Shown: piece by piece, positions 21,182-33,030 of the stretch
Numbering within the stretch: position 1 is the first letter of the stretch
How the letters are laid out: every line of letters starts with the position of its first letter
Source: Linyphia triangularis
Lineage: Eukaryota; Arthropoda; Arachnida; Araneae; Linyphiidae
Assembly: GCA_963978545.1 (NCBI GenBank)
Contig: OZ021722.1
Location: forward strand, 2,980,001 to 3,044,000
Direction of reading: 5' to 3'
DNA length: 64,000 nucleotides
The notes under the pieces: generated by a model
What the model saw: only the letters and a program-made list of their open reading frames with translations
What the model was told of the DNA's origin: nothing
Databases searched by the model: none
Translations under genes and position numbers: made by a program

Positions 21182-21600
21182 AGAACAAAAGGCTATAAGG
21201 TATGGCGAGAATTATGTCTTCACTCCTCTAAAATGGATTAACTGCCTATGAGCACGGTGAAGATCTATCGTCTAGTGATGTCAAGTTAACCCTTTGGATA
21301 CATTTGACGGCTGAGATTCGTCATGCACTTGTTTTGCTTGTTAATAATGACGAACCTATTTCGTCATTCAAACTAGGTTGATTGAATGGATTTTAATGTC
21401 ACAAGAGCCATGATTGGTTAAGTCAAACATCGGTTGGTTTACTATACTTTACTTTACTGGTATTACCTATACTTTAAAAAAATAATTTGTTTGGCTGTGT
21501 TCCTTTAAAGTTCCTTTATTATTTTGAACCAAACGTTCAAAACGCAAGAATTTTCCCAAATAAATCTGTACCCAAGGGGTTAAGTTGGAGTTTAGTATAG
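21182..21600. mobile_element. Half copy of element D, split by a piggyBac-like MITE
   Basis: AGAACAAAAGGCTATAAGG...GTGATGTCAAGTTAA (to 21299), continued by GTTGGAGTTTAGTATAG (to 21600). It directly follows the complete copy and lacks the first half. Confidence 0.8.
21300..21579. mobile_element. piggyBac-like MITE at TTAA
   Basis: 280 bp bounded by CCCTTTGGATACA and TGTACCCAAGGGG (13-bp TIRs, two mismatches) and flanked by TTAA at 21296-21299 and 21580-21583. Removing it restores an intact element D end. TTAA duplication and CCC-starting TIRs are piggyBac hallmarks. There is no ORF, so it is non-autonomous. Confidence 0.88.
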
Positions 21601-22344
21601 ACATGGAGTCTAGAAAAATTGTCTGTGTGCAGCACGTGGTCAGCATAACTCTCGACCGAATCGTCCTACGACGTTCAAATGAGGTGTATGGGTCAATGGT
21701 GGTTATCGGAACTACCATTAAGGTCAAAATTACGCATGCACATAAGGTAGATGCCATTGAAAAAAATCATATTTTTCAGTAATTGCTTAAAAACGGGTCG
21801 AACTCAGCAACTGGGTCAAACCATTTGACCAAACCTCCGCAAAATAACAGAACCACACTATGAAACTACAAAGAAAAGCCCCATTCAATCTTTTTCCAAA
21901 TGATTGTTGTAGAAATTTTTAATATATATTCTCCTAAAAGGAACCATACTTAAAAAACTTTGCGTCAGTCTAATTTTATTTTTACCTTTTGTTGGCATCA
22001 CTTATAATTAGATGCACGAGCTCATGTTAAAAAAAAGTAAAAGATATTGATAAAAAAAAAAAGACGATTTTAGTGAAGTATGCAGAGTTGAAGTAAGTGC
22101 GTAAGAAACAGGCAATAAAATATACCTTCAATACATACATTACTTAGCATTTATTTATTAAAGCTTTAACATTTTGCACGCTTTCTCGGTTCCCCAGTGA
22201 CTCCATAAACATTGATTGTTGGATCGAATATGTTAGATAGATCCTTCATATTTGACATGATAGCTGACAAGGCAGGTACAAAAGCATGGTCCACAACAGA
22301 ATATATTGTATTTCGAATGCAAGAGACAAATTCAGGGGTGACAA

Positions 22345-22692
22345 TCGGATACTCTCTTCAGTTAGACGGGTACCAGTTGGCGCCAAGTCTAAATGTTTAC
22401 ACTTTTAAGTTACACATGAATGTATTGCTAAGTCTACATGTTTACGGTTCGAGTACTTTTACATTAGACTGGTACCAAAAAACTGAAATTTGGCGCAGTA
22501 ATCGCCAACGAAAAAACAGTTATCTTAACACGAAAATAATATTTTAATCTCGCTGCCTTTTATTTTTCTTCATTAGTAGTAAGACTGCTAGAACAACCTT
22601 CTTATCACGGATCAGATGGTTATTAGTTTGAATGATTTATCGCTGAAATTTGGCGATTTTTATCTGGTACCCGTCTAACGGAAGAGTACCAA
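22345..22692. mobile_element. Element I (inverted repeat)
   Basis: GGATACTCTCTTCAGTTAGACGGGTACCAG at 22348-22377 faces CTGGTACCCGTCTAACGGAAGAGTACC at about 22665-22691. TTTGGCGCAGTAATCGCC and CGCTGAAATTTGGCGATTTT lie within. A further half follows at 22780-22850. A relative is at 56567-56755. Confidence 0.6.
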
Positions 22693-23341
22693 GGTTTGCT
22701 ATAAGGTTGCTATAGCAAGCCAATAACGGTTTGTCTTTGTTATAAGAACTATAAATGATTTGAAGATTGTTAGTTTGGATGAATTCTCGCTGCAATTTGG
22801 CGATTTTTGTCTGGCACCCTTGTAACAAAAGAGTACTGACAATAGACAATTCTTGCATAGTTTTTTTTTTTTATTTAATTCTAAATGTTTCGAAAAGGCC
22901 ATAAACATAAAAATGTTTGCTCAATGCACTTTTTCTTTTTTTAATTTGCGATCAAAATTACCTTGTTAGAGGTTGGCGAGAAAACATCTCATTTCTTTGG
23001 CATTGAACGCGACGTAAAGAGATCTCTTAACATCTTGGCTTGAAATATCGCAGCGGAAACCAGATTTGCAAGTTTCTCGCAAATCACACCAACCTGTACG
23101 GAATGTGGCAATGGTTTACCAACTCCAACTTTTTTTAACGATAGCTATTTGGCAGAAACCTCACGATAACCATATAGAAACGCAGGGATCTGTTTACGTA
23201 ATGAATTTTGTTGACTGTTTTGATCAGACTGGTTTTAGTTGGGTTTGGGGGCATTTTCTTTTCTTAATATTTAAATAACTAATTTTTTTTAAGAACTTTT
23301 GTTTAAATACTTGGAATCAGGAAGAAATTCTTTATAAATAT
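22693..23341. other. Repeat-derived and AT-rich sequence, no gene
   Basis: It begins with a diverged second half of element I (TGCAATTTGGCGATTTTTGTCTGG near 22790). The rest has no recognisable content. Confidence 0.4.
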
Positions 23342-24116
23342 TGTTACGATTTTTTGTATATTTGTAAATATTTCGTAGTGTTAATTTTGTAAATAGTAAA
23401 GTTTATGTACATGTCGCATAAGGCAATGCAATAGTTTGTTTCCCTGCAATGAGTCTCTTGATGCTTGATAACGAGTTTTACAGAGGTAACGCTAGGAAAC
23501 GAGTTTTACAAGGACCAGGGCATTTAACATTATGGTAATGGCAATCTCGCCAAATTGGCGAGATAGAGCCAAGTTGGCGACGGTTTTGGCGACTAATTTT
23601 GTTGCCAAATTTGGCGACATTTTCGGTCCCCATGTATAGGACTTTTCGACTACGATCTGGAAAGTTCTCCAAATATCTACCTCTAGAAGATTCACGAAGA
23701 TTCACCTGTCCTATATAAGGCCGACCAAGAGAGCGGGGAAGTGAGTTGTTAGCTGAATTCAGTTAGTTGACTGAAGTTAGTTAGTTAGTTAGTTAGTTAG
23801 TTGACTGATTTTAAGTCACTGAGTTAGTTGTTAGCTGAGTCCATTAGTTGACTGGAATTACTGAGTCTCAGTGAGCATTCAGAGTAGTTCTAAAGTGAAC
23901 TGTATTGCATTGTCTTGTGCAGCGATTTGAGCAGTTGTGTTGTCAAGTTTTTAACTGCTGTTTTGTGCTGTATTGTTGTGAAAAGAGCTGTATTGAGTCT
24001 ACTAGAACGAGAAGTTCTGGAGTTGTAAAGGAATCTGTGAAGTGTGATATTGGAATAAATTTCTGCAAGTTTTGATCTGCTTTGGCTTCAAATCTTTCGA
24101 ACCCGTCCACGCAACA
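23342..24116 (+). mobile_element. Solo LTR, family L, forward orientation
   Basis: TGTTACG...ACGCAACA, 775 bp, with the 4-bp duplication ATAT (23338-23341, 24117-24120). A TATATAA box lies at 23712-23718 and AATAAA at 24054-24059, in the expected U3-R-U5 order, so this copy defines the orientation. U3 carries a cluster of TTTGGCGA-type motifs in both directions (about 23540-23620). A TTAG microsatellite follows the TATA box. No internal retroviral genes adjoin. Termini and duplication length fit a gypsy-type LTR. Confidence 0.88.
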
Positions 24117-24630
24117 ATATGCACTAATTTCATTCGTTTTTTAAAAAATGCGGGAATTGTCCATTGTGATCCTCCGTACCCCGACACAACACAAATATTC
24201 CCAACTCTCTCTCGTTGTTGAATGAATCATTGAAGAATCAGATTGAGGTCTCTAATGGACATGAATGTGTGTGCTAAAGGGAATTTATGCGTCACCGATG
24301 AAAAATCCAGACAAAGATAGAAAAAAAAGGGGAGCGGAAATTGTCGCCGGTAATTTCTATTTTGCAGAAAAAAGGAAAGTTGAGTGTCCGAAAACGTAAA
24401 GGATATCCTCCCGTAAATGAGCCGTTGAAAAAGTCCTTAATTTTTACGTAATAGTTATTAAATAGGTCAAAGATCAATCAGTCACATTTAAACGTTAGAT
24501 TTAAAAATAATTCACCGATTCAAAGTATCAAAAATAAAAATCTTAGTTCCAAATACAATGTTAGTTCCAGGCAATGACACTTATCTGCTATGATATTTTA
24601 TGAAAATTCCTGTGAATCCTTTTTTTATGG

Positions 24631-24812
24631 GCCGACCAAACGGTATAGTGGTTAGCGTGCTAGCTTCTAGACCTCGAGGTTGCGGGTTCCGAGTCCCGTG
24701 TTAGGCATGGGTGTTTGTAAATGTATGTTGGCTTGTCTAATGACGAATGTTTCGGTGCATTATAGCCCTCGTGTTCCTGACGGCGCCAGATAATCTGAAA
24801 ACAACCAACCAA
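24631..24812 (+). mobile_element. SINE-A
   Basis: Complete copy. The perfect duplication CCTTTTTTTATGG lies at 24618-24630 and 24813-24825. Confidence 0.95.
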
Positions 24813-24939
24813 CCTTTTTTTATGGTTACAACAATTTTTTTTTTTCCCCATTCAAGGAGGTTTTTTTCCTAGACTTGCTAGGTTTGAGGGTTAGTAACCC
24901 AATCCTTTTGGTTTGCTTCGCATTATCAAAGTCAATTAT

Positions 24940-25320
24940 ATTTAACCCTTTGCACTCGTAATTCTGTTTTAGAAAGTTAGCAAATAACTGGGAATTTATT
25001 TTCATGTTCAATCAAGATGAATTTTTTTTTTTATGGAAATGTGTTCCAATTTAAGTAGAAGGTTTACTATCCTTAAATCAAAAATTTAAAAATATAGCAT
25101 CTGAATACAACCCTTGACCTAGGATGGGAATGTGGCCACATAATATTTTATTTTTCAACGAGTCAAAATAATTTATTGAAACTACAAAGAATACTTAAGT
25201 AAATTACACTACACCGCACTGACCCTTTGCATTCCGCTGTCCCCTCTCAGGGGACATCGTAATCTAGCATATCAATCACTCGGATGTGCCCTCTCAGGGG
25301 ACATTAAAGTTTATCAGTGA
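24940..25320. mobile_element. Two piggyBac-like termini without partners
   Basis: TTAACCCTTTGCACTCG begins near 24943. CCCTTTGCATTCCGCTGTCC at about 25225 leads into the palindrome TGTCCCCTCTCAGGGGACA, partly repeated 60 bp later as GTGCCCTCTCAGGGGACAT. They resemble the end of the complete MITE at 31075-31278. No matching right ends were found. Confidence 0.5.
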
Positions 25321-25776
25321 TTACGGAGAATTAACTTTCCCAGCACAACTTTTTGAGAAATATTTATTTCCCTGAAGTTTTCTCTTGAAATGGCACAAAA
25401 AATCAAATCAAAATATGGTAAAATTACCAAGATTTATATAAAAAAAAACATTTCAGTGGGGTTTTGTGTCAAAAGAGAACGAGAGAAGTGTTAGTTCACA
25501 ACGGTCCGAGCACTTTTCTGCGCCACTTGAAAGGAGCGATAAGGAGAGTTTGTCGATGGTTGGGTTTATTGAAATTTACTGGCGCAAGGGCAACACTAGG
25601 GCTGAGCTGCTGTACTTTTATTACCCGTATACGTATGGGTAATTGAAAAACCTTAAAATCATCATGAGAAAATGTACTTTTTGTAGAGTAAAACATAATG
25701 GTACTTTTCTACACATTTTTTTTTTTTTTTTACAATGTTCTTAGAAAATTTTGTCTATTAAAATCTATTTGTTCAT

Positions 25777-25947
25777 TGCCCACCTGACGGCTGTGTGGTT
25801 AGCGCTCTGCATGTCAAAGGTTGAATACTGGAGTAAGGCATGGATGCTTGTTGTGATTCGTAATACAAGTTAAGCTGTAGGTTCGGCCTGATTAGCCGCT
25901 ATTGTACAAAAAAATACGTCATTCAACGTACAAACCAACCAACTAAA
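25777..25947 (+). mobile_element. SINE-B, diverged
   Basis: GTGTGGTTAGCGCTCTGCATG head, GTTGTGATTCGTAATACAAG body, and GTACAAACCAACCAAC tail. A short duplication TGTTCAT lies at 25770-25776 and 25948-25954. Confidence 0.8.
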
Positions 25948-26171
25948 TGTTCATATACCTAAGAGGCTTCAAATATAAATGAGATTGCTTCCATTTTTAC
26001 TTCAATTATTGTGTGCCACAAAGGAAATAACATCTATATTTATAGAGAATTTTTGTAAGAATAATAAGACTCACACGACCAATAACATCCTTGTTGAATA
26101 ATCTCTAATGAATAATTTTTCAGAAATCTAGCAGTATTGTTTTGTAGAAAGGTTTTCTTTAAAGGTTTTTA

Positions 26172-26455
26172 AGCTAGGGGTGAGAAACATCGCACAACTT
26201 TCAATTACACTGCTTTACTGACGTGTGGATAGATGTTATTTACCATTTTTATATTTTCATCATTCATTTAGAAAAAAAATGACAGGTTTGACGATATTTT
26301 GCTCCGACAATTCTTACATTATCCTTTCTTGTAATTTTGAAACAGGAGGAGAAAACGGTAGTTGGATGCGGAAGACATTCGTTTTTCAACTGTTTACACT
26401 TTTATAGCATTTTTTTTAGGGAATTTCGGAGATGAGTATGTTTAGAACACCTTAA
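26172..26455 (+). mobile_element. Element F, partial
   Basis: Starts CTAGGGGTGAGAAACATCGCA, continues with CATTCATTTAGAAAAAAAATG and TTTTTTAGGGAATTTCGGAG, as in the copy at 28871-29538. Confidence 0.7.
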
Positions 26456-26558
26456 CAAGTCGTCTCCCATATTCGGGTGGCAGCAAAGTTTCTGATCGGG
26501 TCGCGTCACCCGTAATGGGGTGACGCTTATTTGACTATTTTGCGAAGGATATTCGTAC

Positions 26559-27021
26559 TGTTGCGTGATTGCTTTCGAAAGACTCGAAGCCAAAGCAGAT
26601 TAAAACTTGAAGAAATTTATTCCGATGTAACTCTTCGCACATTCTTTTACAACTCCAGAACTTCCCATTCAAATAGATTCAATACAGCTCTTTACACAAC
26701 AATGGAGCAAAAACAGCAGTTAGAAAACTTGATGCACAACTGCTAAAATCGACGCAAAAGACAATGCAATACAGTTCACTTTCGGAACTACTCTGAATGC
26801 TCGCTGAGAGACAACTAACTCACTCGATCACCCGCTCTCTTGGCCTTATATAGGAAAGTTAATCCTTAGCGAATCTTCTAGTGATTGAAATTTGGAGAAT
26901 TTTCCAAATCGCAGTCAAAAAGCCCTATACAGGTACATGGGGACCTAAAGTGTCGCCAAATGATCGCCAAGTTTGGCGACATTTGTCGATTTCTCGCCAA
27001 ATTTGGTGATCAAAATTAGTC
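26559..27021 (-). mobile_element. Solo LTR, family L, truncated
   Basis: Reverse orientation, starting TGTTGCGTGATTGC. It includes the complement of AATAAA and TATATAAGG, and stops inside U3 after GATCAAAATTAGT. The TGTTACG end is missing. Confidence 0.82.
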
Positions 27022-27751
27022 ACAGGAAGTAACAAAACTATTGAATTGTTATAAATTAATACGAAAATGGTTTATTAAGAAAATTATTGTAGGTCTCGTA
27101 AAAGCGTTTTTGTTGACTGCTATTTGACTCACTAGGGAAATAAGTTTTATATTTTTCTTTTCGATATTTCAATGAATTAGGGTAAATATTTTAAGTTATG
27201 TCCTCTTTACTCGGCGAAGATTCAAACTGATCATATAAAGTGGCGAAATGAGTAACAGATGCCAAGTAATGAACACAAATAAACAGACATGACACCGTGG
27301 AAACAAACGGAGCGAGAAATTAATCTTGCGACCACCAGCTATTCGCCATTATTAAAATATCGGTGTGGGTACTCATCAGAATACGCTTTGTACAGCGGTA
27401 CTCGTGGTTTGAAGGAGATTTCACTGTAAACCGCGTGGCAGTTAATGTGTTGACTGCCGCATTCAACTCACACCACTCTCTTCTCCAATCAACGAATGCT
27501 GTGGTTTTTAGGTTTAATAATTTTGACCCGAGGGCAACACGGGGTTCATACTGCTCCAAAAAAATTAGTGGACATCAATTTAAAATTTTAGAAACAAAGT
27601 ATCGGAAAAGTCAAGTTGAAATATTTCAGTTGGTGGAAGCATTTCACAAAAAATGACTCGCGGTCTGTCAGACCACGATACAGCAGTTAAAGGTCAAATC
27701 AAACTGGCTCTTTAGACTGCAATCGTGCCAAAATCTCTTGGCAGTCTACGT
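27022..27751. other. Unassigned sequence
   Basis: It has a moderately GC-richer block at about 27300-27560, with overlapping ORFs on both strands and no recognised domain. I do not call a gene. Confidence 0.35.
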
Positions 27752-28028
27752 GATGAGAGGCATTACCATACCGATTTTGAATGAAATAATTAGAGCCGTT
27801 TTTTAGTAATAACTGAAACACGTGATAATTTCAATGGAATCTACCTTATGCGCTTGCGCAATTTTGACGAAAACTTTAATGGCCAGGACAATTCCTTAAA
27901 ATCCATGGCCATCACTAACCCGCAATAATTGACCTACGATGTTCAAATTATAGAAATCGAGAGTTATGCTGACCACAAACACACATACATTTTTTTTCTG
28001 TATTACTTTTTTTATGTCAGGATGTTCC
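27752..28028 (+). mobile_element. Element F, distal half
   Basis: GAGGCATTACCATACCGATTTTG, ATGCGCTTGCGCAATTTTGACG and a terminal GTCAGGATGTTCC match the distal half of the copy at 28871-29538. Confidence 0.75.
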
Positions 28029-28870
28029 AATCCGCTCTGTATGGCCGACGTGAAGCCAATAAATCCCACCAATAAGGATGCTCCAAAATGGGGAGAAGCG
28101 CAAAAAAATATTATTTTCTTAACCCAAAACAATACTTAACCTAAGTAAACATATGGACAATTGAAAAAGAAGTGATAAATTAACGGTTCAATTTTTGTTA
28201 TTAACCCTTAAAGGTTATGCTCGGTAGAAATAATTGTGATCAAATGTGTTCTGTATTCGATATGTAGAAATCTATTGTTCAAGTTTAATGGGATAACTTT
28301 AATGTAGTTTCAAACTTGGATTATTTTTTCTTTAAATTACGAAGGTTTTCCTTTGGAATTGAAATGAATAACGGAAAAGTAAAATCGCCGAGATCTCAAT
28401 TCTTCCTTAAGCATAGAAAATATCATTTATATATGTTTTTGAAATTGAAGGTTGGCTTAATAATAGTCGATTAAAGTAAAACGTGACGAAAAAACATAAT
28501 ATCACACGCTGACTGAAAAAAAGATTTCTTAAGAGAACATCAATCAAAAATCGGAGAAAATAATTTTCATTCAAATAACAACCGCTTCACGCATTTTTGA
28601 ATATCGTTACGAAATTTTAGTTGAATAGTATTTCGTGCAAAAATGAAAACTCCCTTAAAGCTTCCAATTGATGTGGCTTAATTGATGCAAAAACATGACA
28701 TCACCAGAATCATCTTGCGTATCCTGAATCATAGAGAGTATAGAATTATACTTAAGTGGCGAAATTTTATACTTTGAGGTAGCCTTCAAAGCTTAAAGGT
28801 AATAACTGTATAAATTGAGCGCTGTTAATGTTTGCGCGTCATGAAAATTTAAAATGATGCAACTTTAAAC

Positions 28871-29538
28871 TAGGGGTATGGAACGTCGCACTGCTTTCAA
28901 TTACATTAATATACTGACGTGGATTTATGTCACTTACCGTTTTTATTTTTTCATCATTCATTTAGAAAAAATGGCCATTTTGGCAATATTTTTGCGATAA
29001 TTCTCGAATGGGTCTAAAAAAAAAAAAAAAAAATTATAATAATAATAATAAAACCTCCCCCAAAAATGGTGATTTTGGCAATATACTTTTCCTTATATTA
29101 TAGATTGATATAATCCTTATATTATCCTTTATTATAAGCGAAACTGAGGGGAGAAGAAAAAACGATCGTTGATGGGAAAGAGAAGTCAAGGAAAAATATC
29201 TTTGTGTTGAAAGCATCCGTTTTTCAACTTTTTACGCCATTGAAACATTTTTACGGGAATTTCGGAGGTAAGAATGTTTAGAACAACTTAAGAGGCATTA
29301 CCACAGCTATATTTATCAAACTCGTTAGAGCCGTTTCTTGGCAATCATTGAAAAACATGATTTTTTCAATGGCAACTACTTTATGCGCATGCGCTTGACG
29401 AAAACCTTAATGGTAGGTCCTATGGCCACCACTAACGCTCATACCAAATTTAAACATTGTCGGTCAATTTGTTCGGGAGCTATGCTGACCACAGGTAGAC
29501 ATTTTTTCTCGGCCCCTTTTTTGAAATCAGGATGTTCC
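28871..29538 (+). mobile_element. Element F, full length
   Basis: Runs from TAGGGGTATGGAACGTCGCAC to GAAATCAGGATGTTCC. The short termini GGAACRTC and GATGTTCC are inverted. The interior includes CAATTTGTTCGGGAGCTATGCTGACC. No transposase ORF. Superfamily not determined. Confidence 0.72.
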
Positions 29539-29624
29539 AAAACCATGGAGAATGCAATCCCCCCCTTTTGACCGAATGCTATACTTTCGTTATCCTATGC
29601 ACATACAGGTAATTGAAAGTAAAG

Positions 29625-29775
29625 CTAGGGGTGCTGAACACCGCACGTCTTTCAATTACACTATGTTACTGATGTGGATTTGCGTTATTTATCGTTTTTA
29701 TATTTTCATTATTTGCTTAGAAAAAATGGCCAGCTAAGCGATATATTTTTCAATAATTCTTATTTGCGTCTTTTT
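29625..29775 (+). mobile_element. Element F, proximal fragment
   Basis: GCTAGGGGTGCTGAACACCGCAC...TTATCGTTTTTATATTTTCAT...AAAAATGGCCA. Confidence 0.7.
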
Positions 29776-30045
29776 AAAGAAAAAAAAATCGAAATGCGTA
29801 TTAAAATTTTGTGAAATGCTTCCTTTCTACTTTCACTTATTTCACTAATTTTTTCATTATTTACTTAGTATCCTTCGCTCCATTAAGACCCACTTACGCC
29901 AAAACCCATCCACCCTTCCATCTTCAACCGTCTCTCTCCAAGTCAATTTAGGCCTTTCGATTACCATAGGGTAAGGAAAGAATTGTTTACATTAAAAAAA
30001 ATCATCTTTTTTTCTTTTTCAATTATTATTATTTCTGCACGTTTT

Positions 30046-30928
30046 GGAACGTCCTGACTTAAAAACAGTGGTCTAGAAAAATAGTCTATCTGTGTGTACG
30101 TGGTCAGCATAACTCTAGAAAGAATTGATCTATGATGTTCAAATTGGTGTATGGGTTAATGGTGGCCATGGGATCTACCATTAAGGTTTTCGTCAAAATC
30201 AATCATGCGCACAAGGTAGTGGTTATTAAAAAAAAAAAATCATGTTTTTCAGTAATTGGTAAAAAATGGCTGAAACGATTTTGATCAAAATCGCTGTGGT
30301 AATGCCTCTTAAGTTGTTCGAAACTAAGAAAATCCCGTAAAAATGCAATAAAGGCATAAAAAGTTAAAAAACGAATGTCATCCAACCATAGCCGTCAACT
30401 GCACAAAGGGGTCGATCGTGTCCCTCCCAACATCGTCCCCAGTCTAAAAATCTGTAAAAAATGTCTTTCCAATATAAAAATTTTGAATAAATCCTGTAAA
30501 AATGGAAAGTAAACATAATGTTTGTAAGCCCACTGACACTATCCACTCTCCCAAAATGAGAATTAAAAATGCAGCGGGTCTTTTAAAACCATTTGCAATG
30601 TGACGAAGAGAGAAAGTTAAAGACCACTGAGGAAAAGCTGAAAACGAGTGCCTTTAACACAGAGCTCTCCGACCTTGAGCATCGCCCATCAACGATGGAT
30701 TTTATTCTGTTTCACGCACTCGTAAGGACAATGTAATGTTTATGGAATAACATCGCCAATTTCACAATCCTAGCGGTTTTTTTCCCACATGAAAATTATT
30801 GCCAAACTGGCCATTTTTATCTAAATGAGTGAAAATATGAAAACGGTAAATAACACCATTTCAAATTGTAATGTAATGACCAATTTTATAGTGTAATTGA
30901 AAGTTGTGCGATGTTCCACACCCCTAGT
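30046..30928 (-). mobile_element. Element F, full length, reverse
   Basis: From GGAACGTCCTGACTT through GTGGTCAGCATAACTCTAG to GTGCGATGTTCCACACCCCTAG. It is the longest copy here (883 bp) and serves as the uninterrupted reference for the nest at 20780-21795. Confidence 0.75.
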
Positions 30929-31074
30929 TACATTTTATAACGGGACGATAAACATTAATTACAACATATTATACACGTAAAAAATATATTATTTAAGTAT
31001 CATAGGCTATAATTTAAAAACGAATTTCATGAGGTTAAAAGAAACTATTGGTTTGTTTCCCAAATGATATTTAA

Positions 31075-31278
31075 CTCTTTGCACTCCAGTGGCGCCTCTC
31101 AGGCGCCACACGATTGGATGCCAAACCACGAGAGGACCATTAGGTGTGATGCGGAAATTCGATGCAAGGCCAATGACTGTGTTTAGTTTCTATGAAGCAA
31201 ATCCATAAACACCAGCCGAACCTAAAATGTCTCGAGTCGCTGATTCCTCCGCGCGAAAAAGGCCTGGAGTGCAAAGGG
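31075..31278. mobile_element. piggyBac-like MITE with subterminal hairpin
   Basis: 204 bp between TTAA (31071-31074) and TTAA (31279-31282). TIRs CTCTTTGCACTCCAG and CTGGAGTGCAAAGGG have one mismatch. Just inside the left TIR, GGCGCCTCTCAGGCGCC (31091-31107) can form a 6-bp stem with loop TCTCA. There is no ORF. Confidence 0.88.
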
Positions 31279-31282
31279 TTAA

Positions 31283-32007
31283 GTGAACAAGTCCATAAAT
31301 ATTTTAATATAAAAAAACTCCCATGGCATATCGAGCAAAAGCAAATATGTTTCAAAACGCCACTTCTGGTTTCAACTTTGAGTGTCTCTAAAATGCTTTA
31401 TGCACACATCAAAAGCACCTCCACAACTGAAGAAAAAAAAAAGAAGAAAAAAAAAAAAAACGATACAAAACACCTGCAAGTCAAATTACTCAACTTTCCA
31501 CAGTAGAAAAACAAAACCCTTCCACAAAGGACCACAACAACACACAGAAGAAGAACGCAACAGAGCAAGTACCAGAAACTACCTTGTAAGTTCTTTGTTT
31601 AGATTTAAAAAAAAAGAAGAGAAAATCAACAAAACCTCGCGTTCCGGAACGATACGTTTTTCGATGTTGCATCCGATACGGAGTTGACAAGAAGAAGGAA
31701 TTTGACGGTTCCGGACCTCGTTGGGAAAAGTAGGAAATTAAAAGATGATGAGGTTTTTTTTCTTCTTTTTTTAAGGATTGGGGTCGTGTTGAAAGTGTCC
31801 TGGAATGAGGTTCTTTTTATGGGTTTTCTTGTTGAAGGGAAAGGGCTTTGTTGTTGATTAGAAAAGAACTAACTCGAGTCTTCTTGTAAAATCATAATTC
31901 AATTACAGCTTTTTATTATATATGGGCAATTCTCTGAATGACGCACAGCTCCTTTTCGTTCTTCTTTCTTCTAGTAAGTGGATTAGAATCGCAAAATTAT
32001 GATAAAT
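31283..32007. other. Unassigned sequence with A-rich tract
   Basis: An A/G-rich run lies at about 31431-31460. No gene, RNA or recognised repeat. Confidence 0.4.
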
Positions 32008-32233
32008 CTATACTAAACTTCAACTTAACTTGACATCACTAGACGGTAGATCGTCACAGTGCTCATAGGTATTTAATCCATTTTGGCGGCGTGAAAGCAT
32101 AATGTTCGCCAAACCACAACCCTGTACAGAACAAAAGGCTTTAGGGTTTGGCGAGAATTATGTCTTCACTCCGCAAAATTAGATTAAATACTTATGAGCA
32201 CTGTGACACAAGTTAAGTTGGAGTTTAGTATAG
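32008..32233. mobile_element. Element D, complete copy with small deletion
   Basis: CTATACTAAACTTCAACTTA to AAGTTGGAGTTTAGTATAG. Part of the right arm between CACTGTGA and CAAGTTAAG is deleted relative to 12684-12922. Confidence 0.87.
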
Positions 32234-32414
32234 TAATTATTTTTCGTTTTATATAAAATTATTTTGTGGAAAAATTACACGGAAAGAACATTATTTTTAC
32301 AAGATCAAATTCACATTTATAAGTCACCCACCTACAGCAAACGAACATGTCCCGTGTTTATAAGATGCATATTTGACATAATTAAAATAATTATTTGTCC
32401 ATGCACTTTTCATT

Positions 32415-32550
32415 TTTTCCCATGACCACCACTAACCCGGCGCATACCAAATTTGAAAATCGCAAGTCAATTTGTTCGGAAGCTACTCTGACCACGTACA
32501 CTCAAACATATTTTTTTTTTCTAAATCACTTTTTGGAAACATATGGATAA
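32415..32550 (+). mobile_element. Element F fragment
   Basis: CCATGACCACCACTAACCCG...GTCAATTTGTTCGGAAGCTA...CTGACCACGTACAC. Confidence 0.65.
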
Positions 32551-33030
32551 TTAAAAGCAAAAAGGGAACACCACTGAAATAACTCATGACTCGAAACATA
32601 TAAAAAGAACATCTCGAAGAAAAAATCACTTTCAAGACTTCCGCTGTCACTCAAAGACTTTTCTTTCAATGGAACAAAACCATTTCATAACCAAAGACCA
32701 CTTACTTACGACATGTGTAGAAGAACACCATTGTGTACTTCCAAGTGACTTGCTTTTGAAATATGCATTGATGGCTACAACGGCCTTCTAAAAGTGGCGT
32801 AAAAGAGAGCGGGCAGATTTGACACCGGACAACTATAAGATCAGGGTTGTAGTGATAAAAAGCAAGCTTCCCGATCGTGGCGGTAACCCCAACTGTAGCT
32901 GATATTTTTAAATCCTTTGTATTAAGCTTCGATTTTGTGTGTGGCTGAAAAGAGCCTTTTGATTTAGAGTTCTAGTACATTTCGTTACGATAAATAACTA
33001 GTACCCGTAATGATATAAATAACAATAGAA

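Larger units (their letters stand above)
20780..21795 (-). mobile_element. Element F interrupted by elements D and a piggyBac-like MITE
   Basis: Left part: GTTAATGAAAGTATTATTTTCGG...TTTGAACATCCTGAC, ending at 20933. It resumes after 21600 with GGAGTCTAGAAAAATTGTCTG...GTGGTCAGCATAACTC...ATTTTTCAGTAATTG. The uninterrupted copy at 30046 onward reads straight through from GGAACGTCCTGACTT to CTAGAAAAATAGTCTATC, so the material between is inserted. Confidence 0.75.

Noticed and set aside
25464..25696. Overlapping ORFs on both strands in a GC-richer block
   Set aside because: Neither reading shows a domain, splice sites or similarity that I can name.
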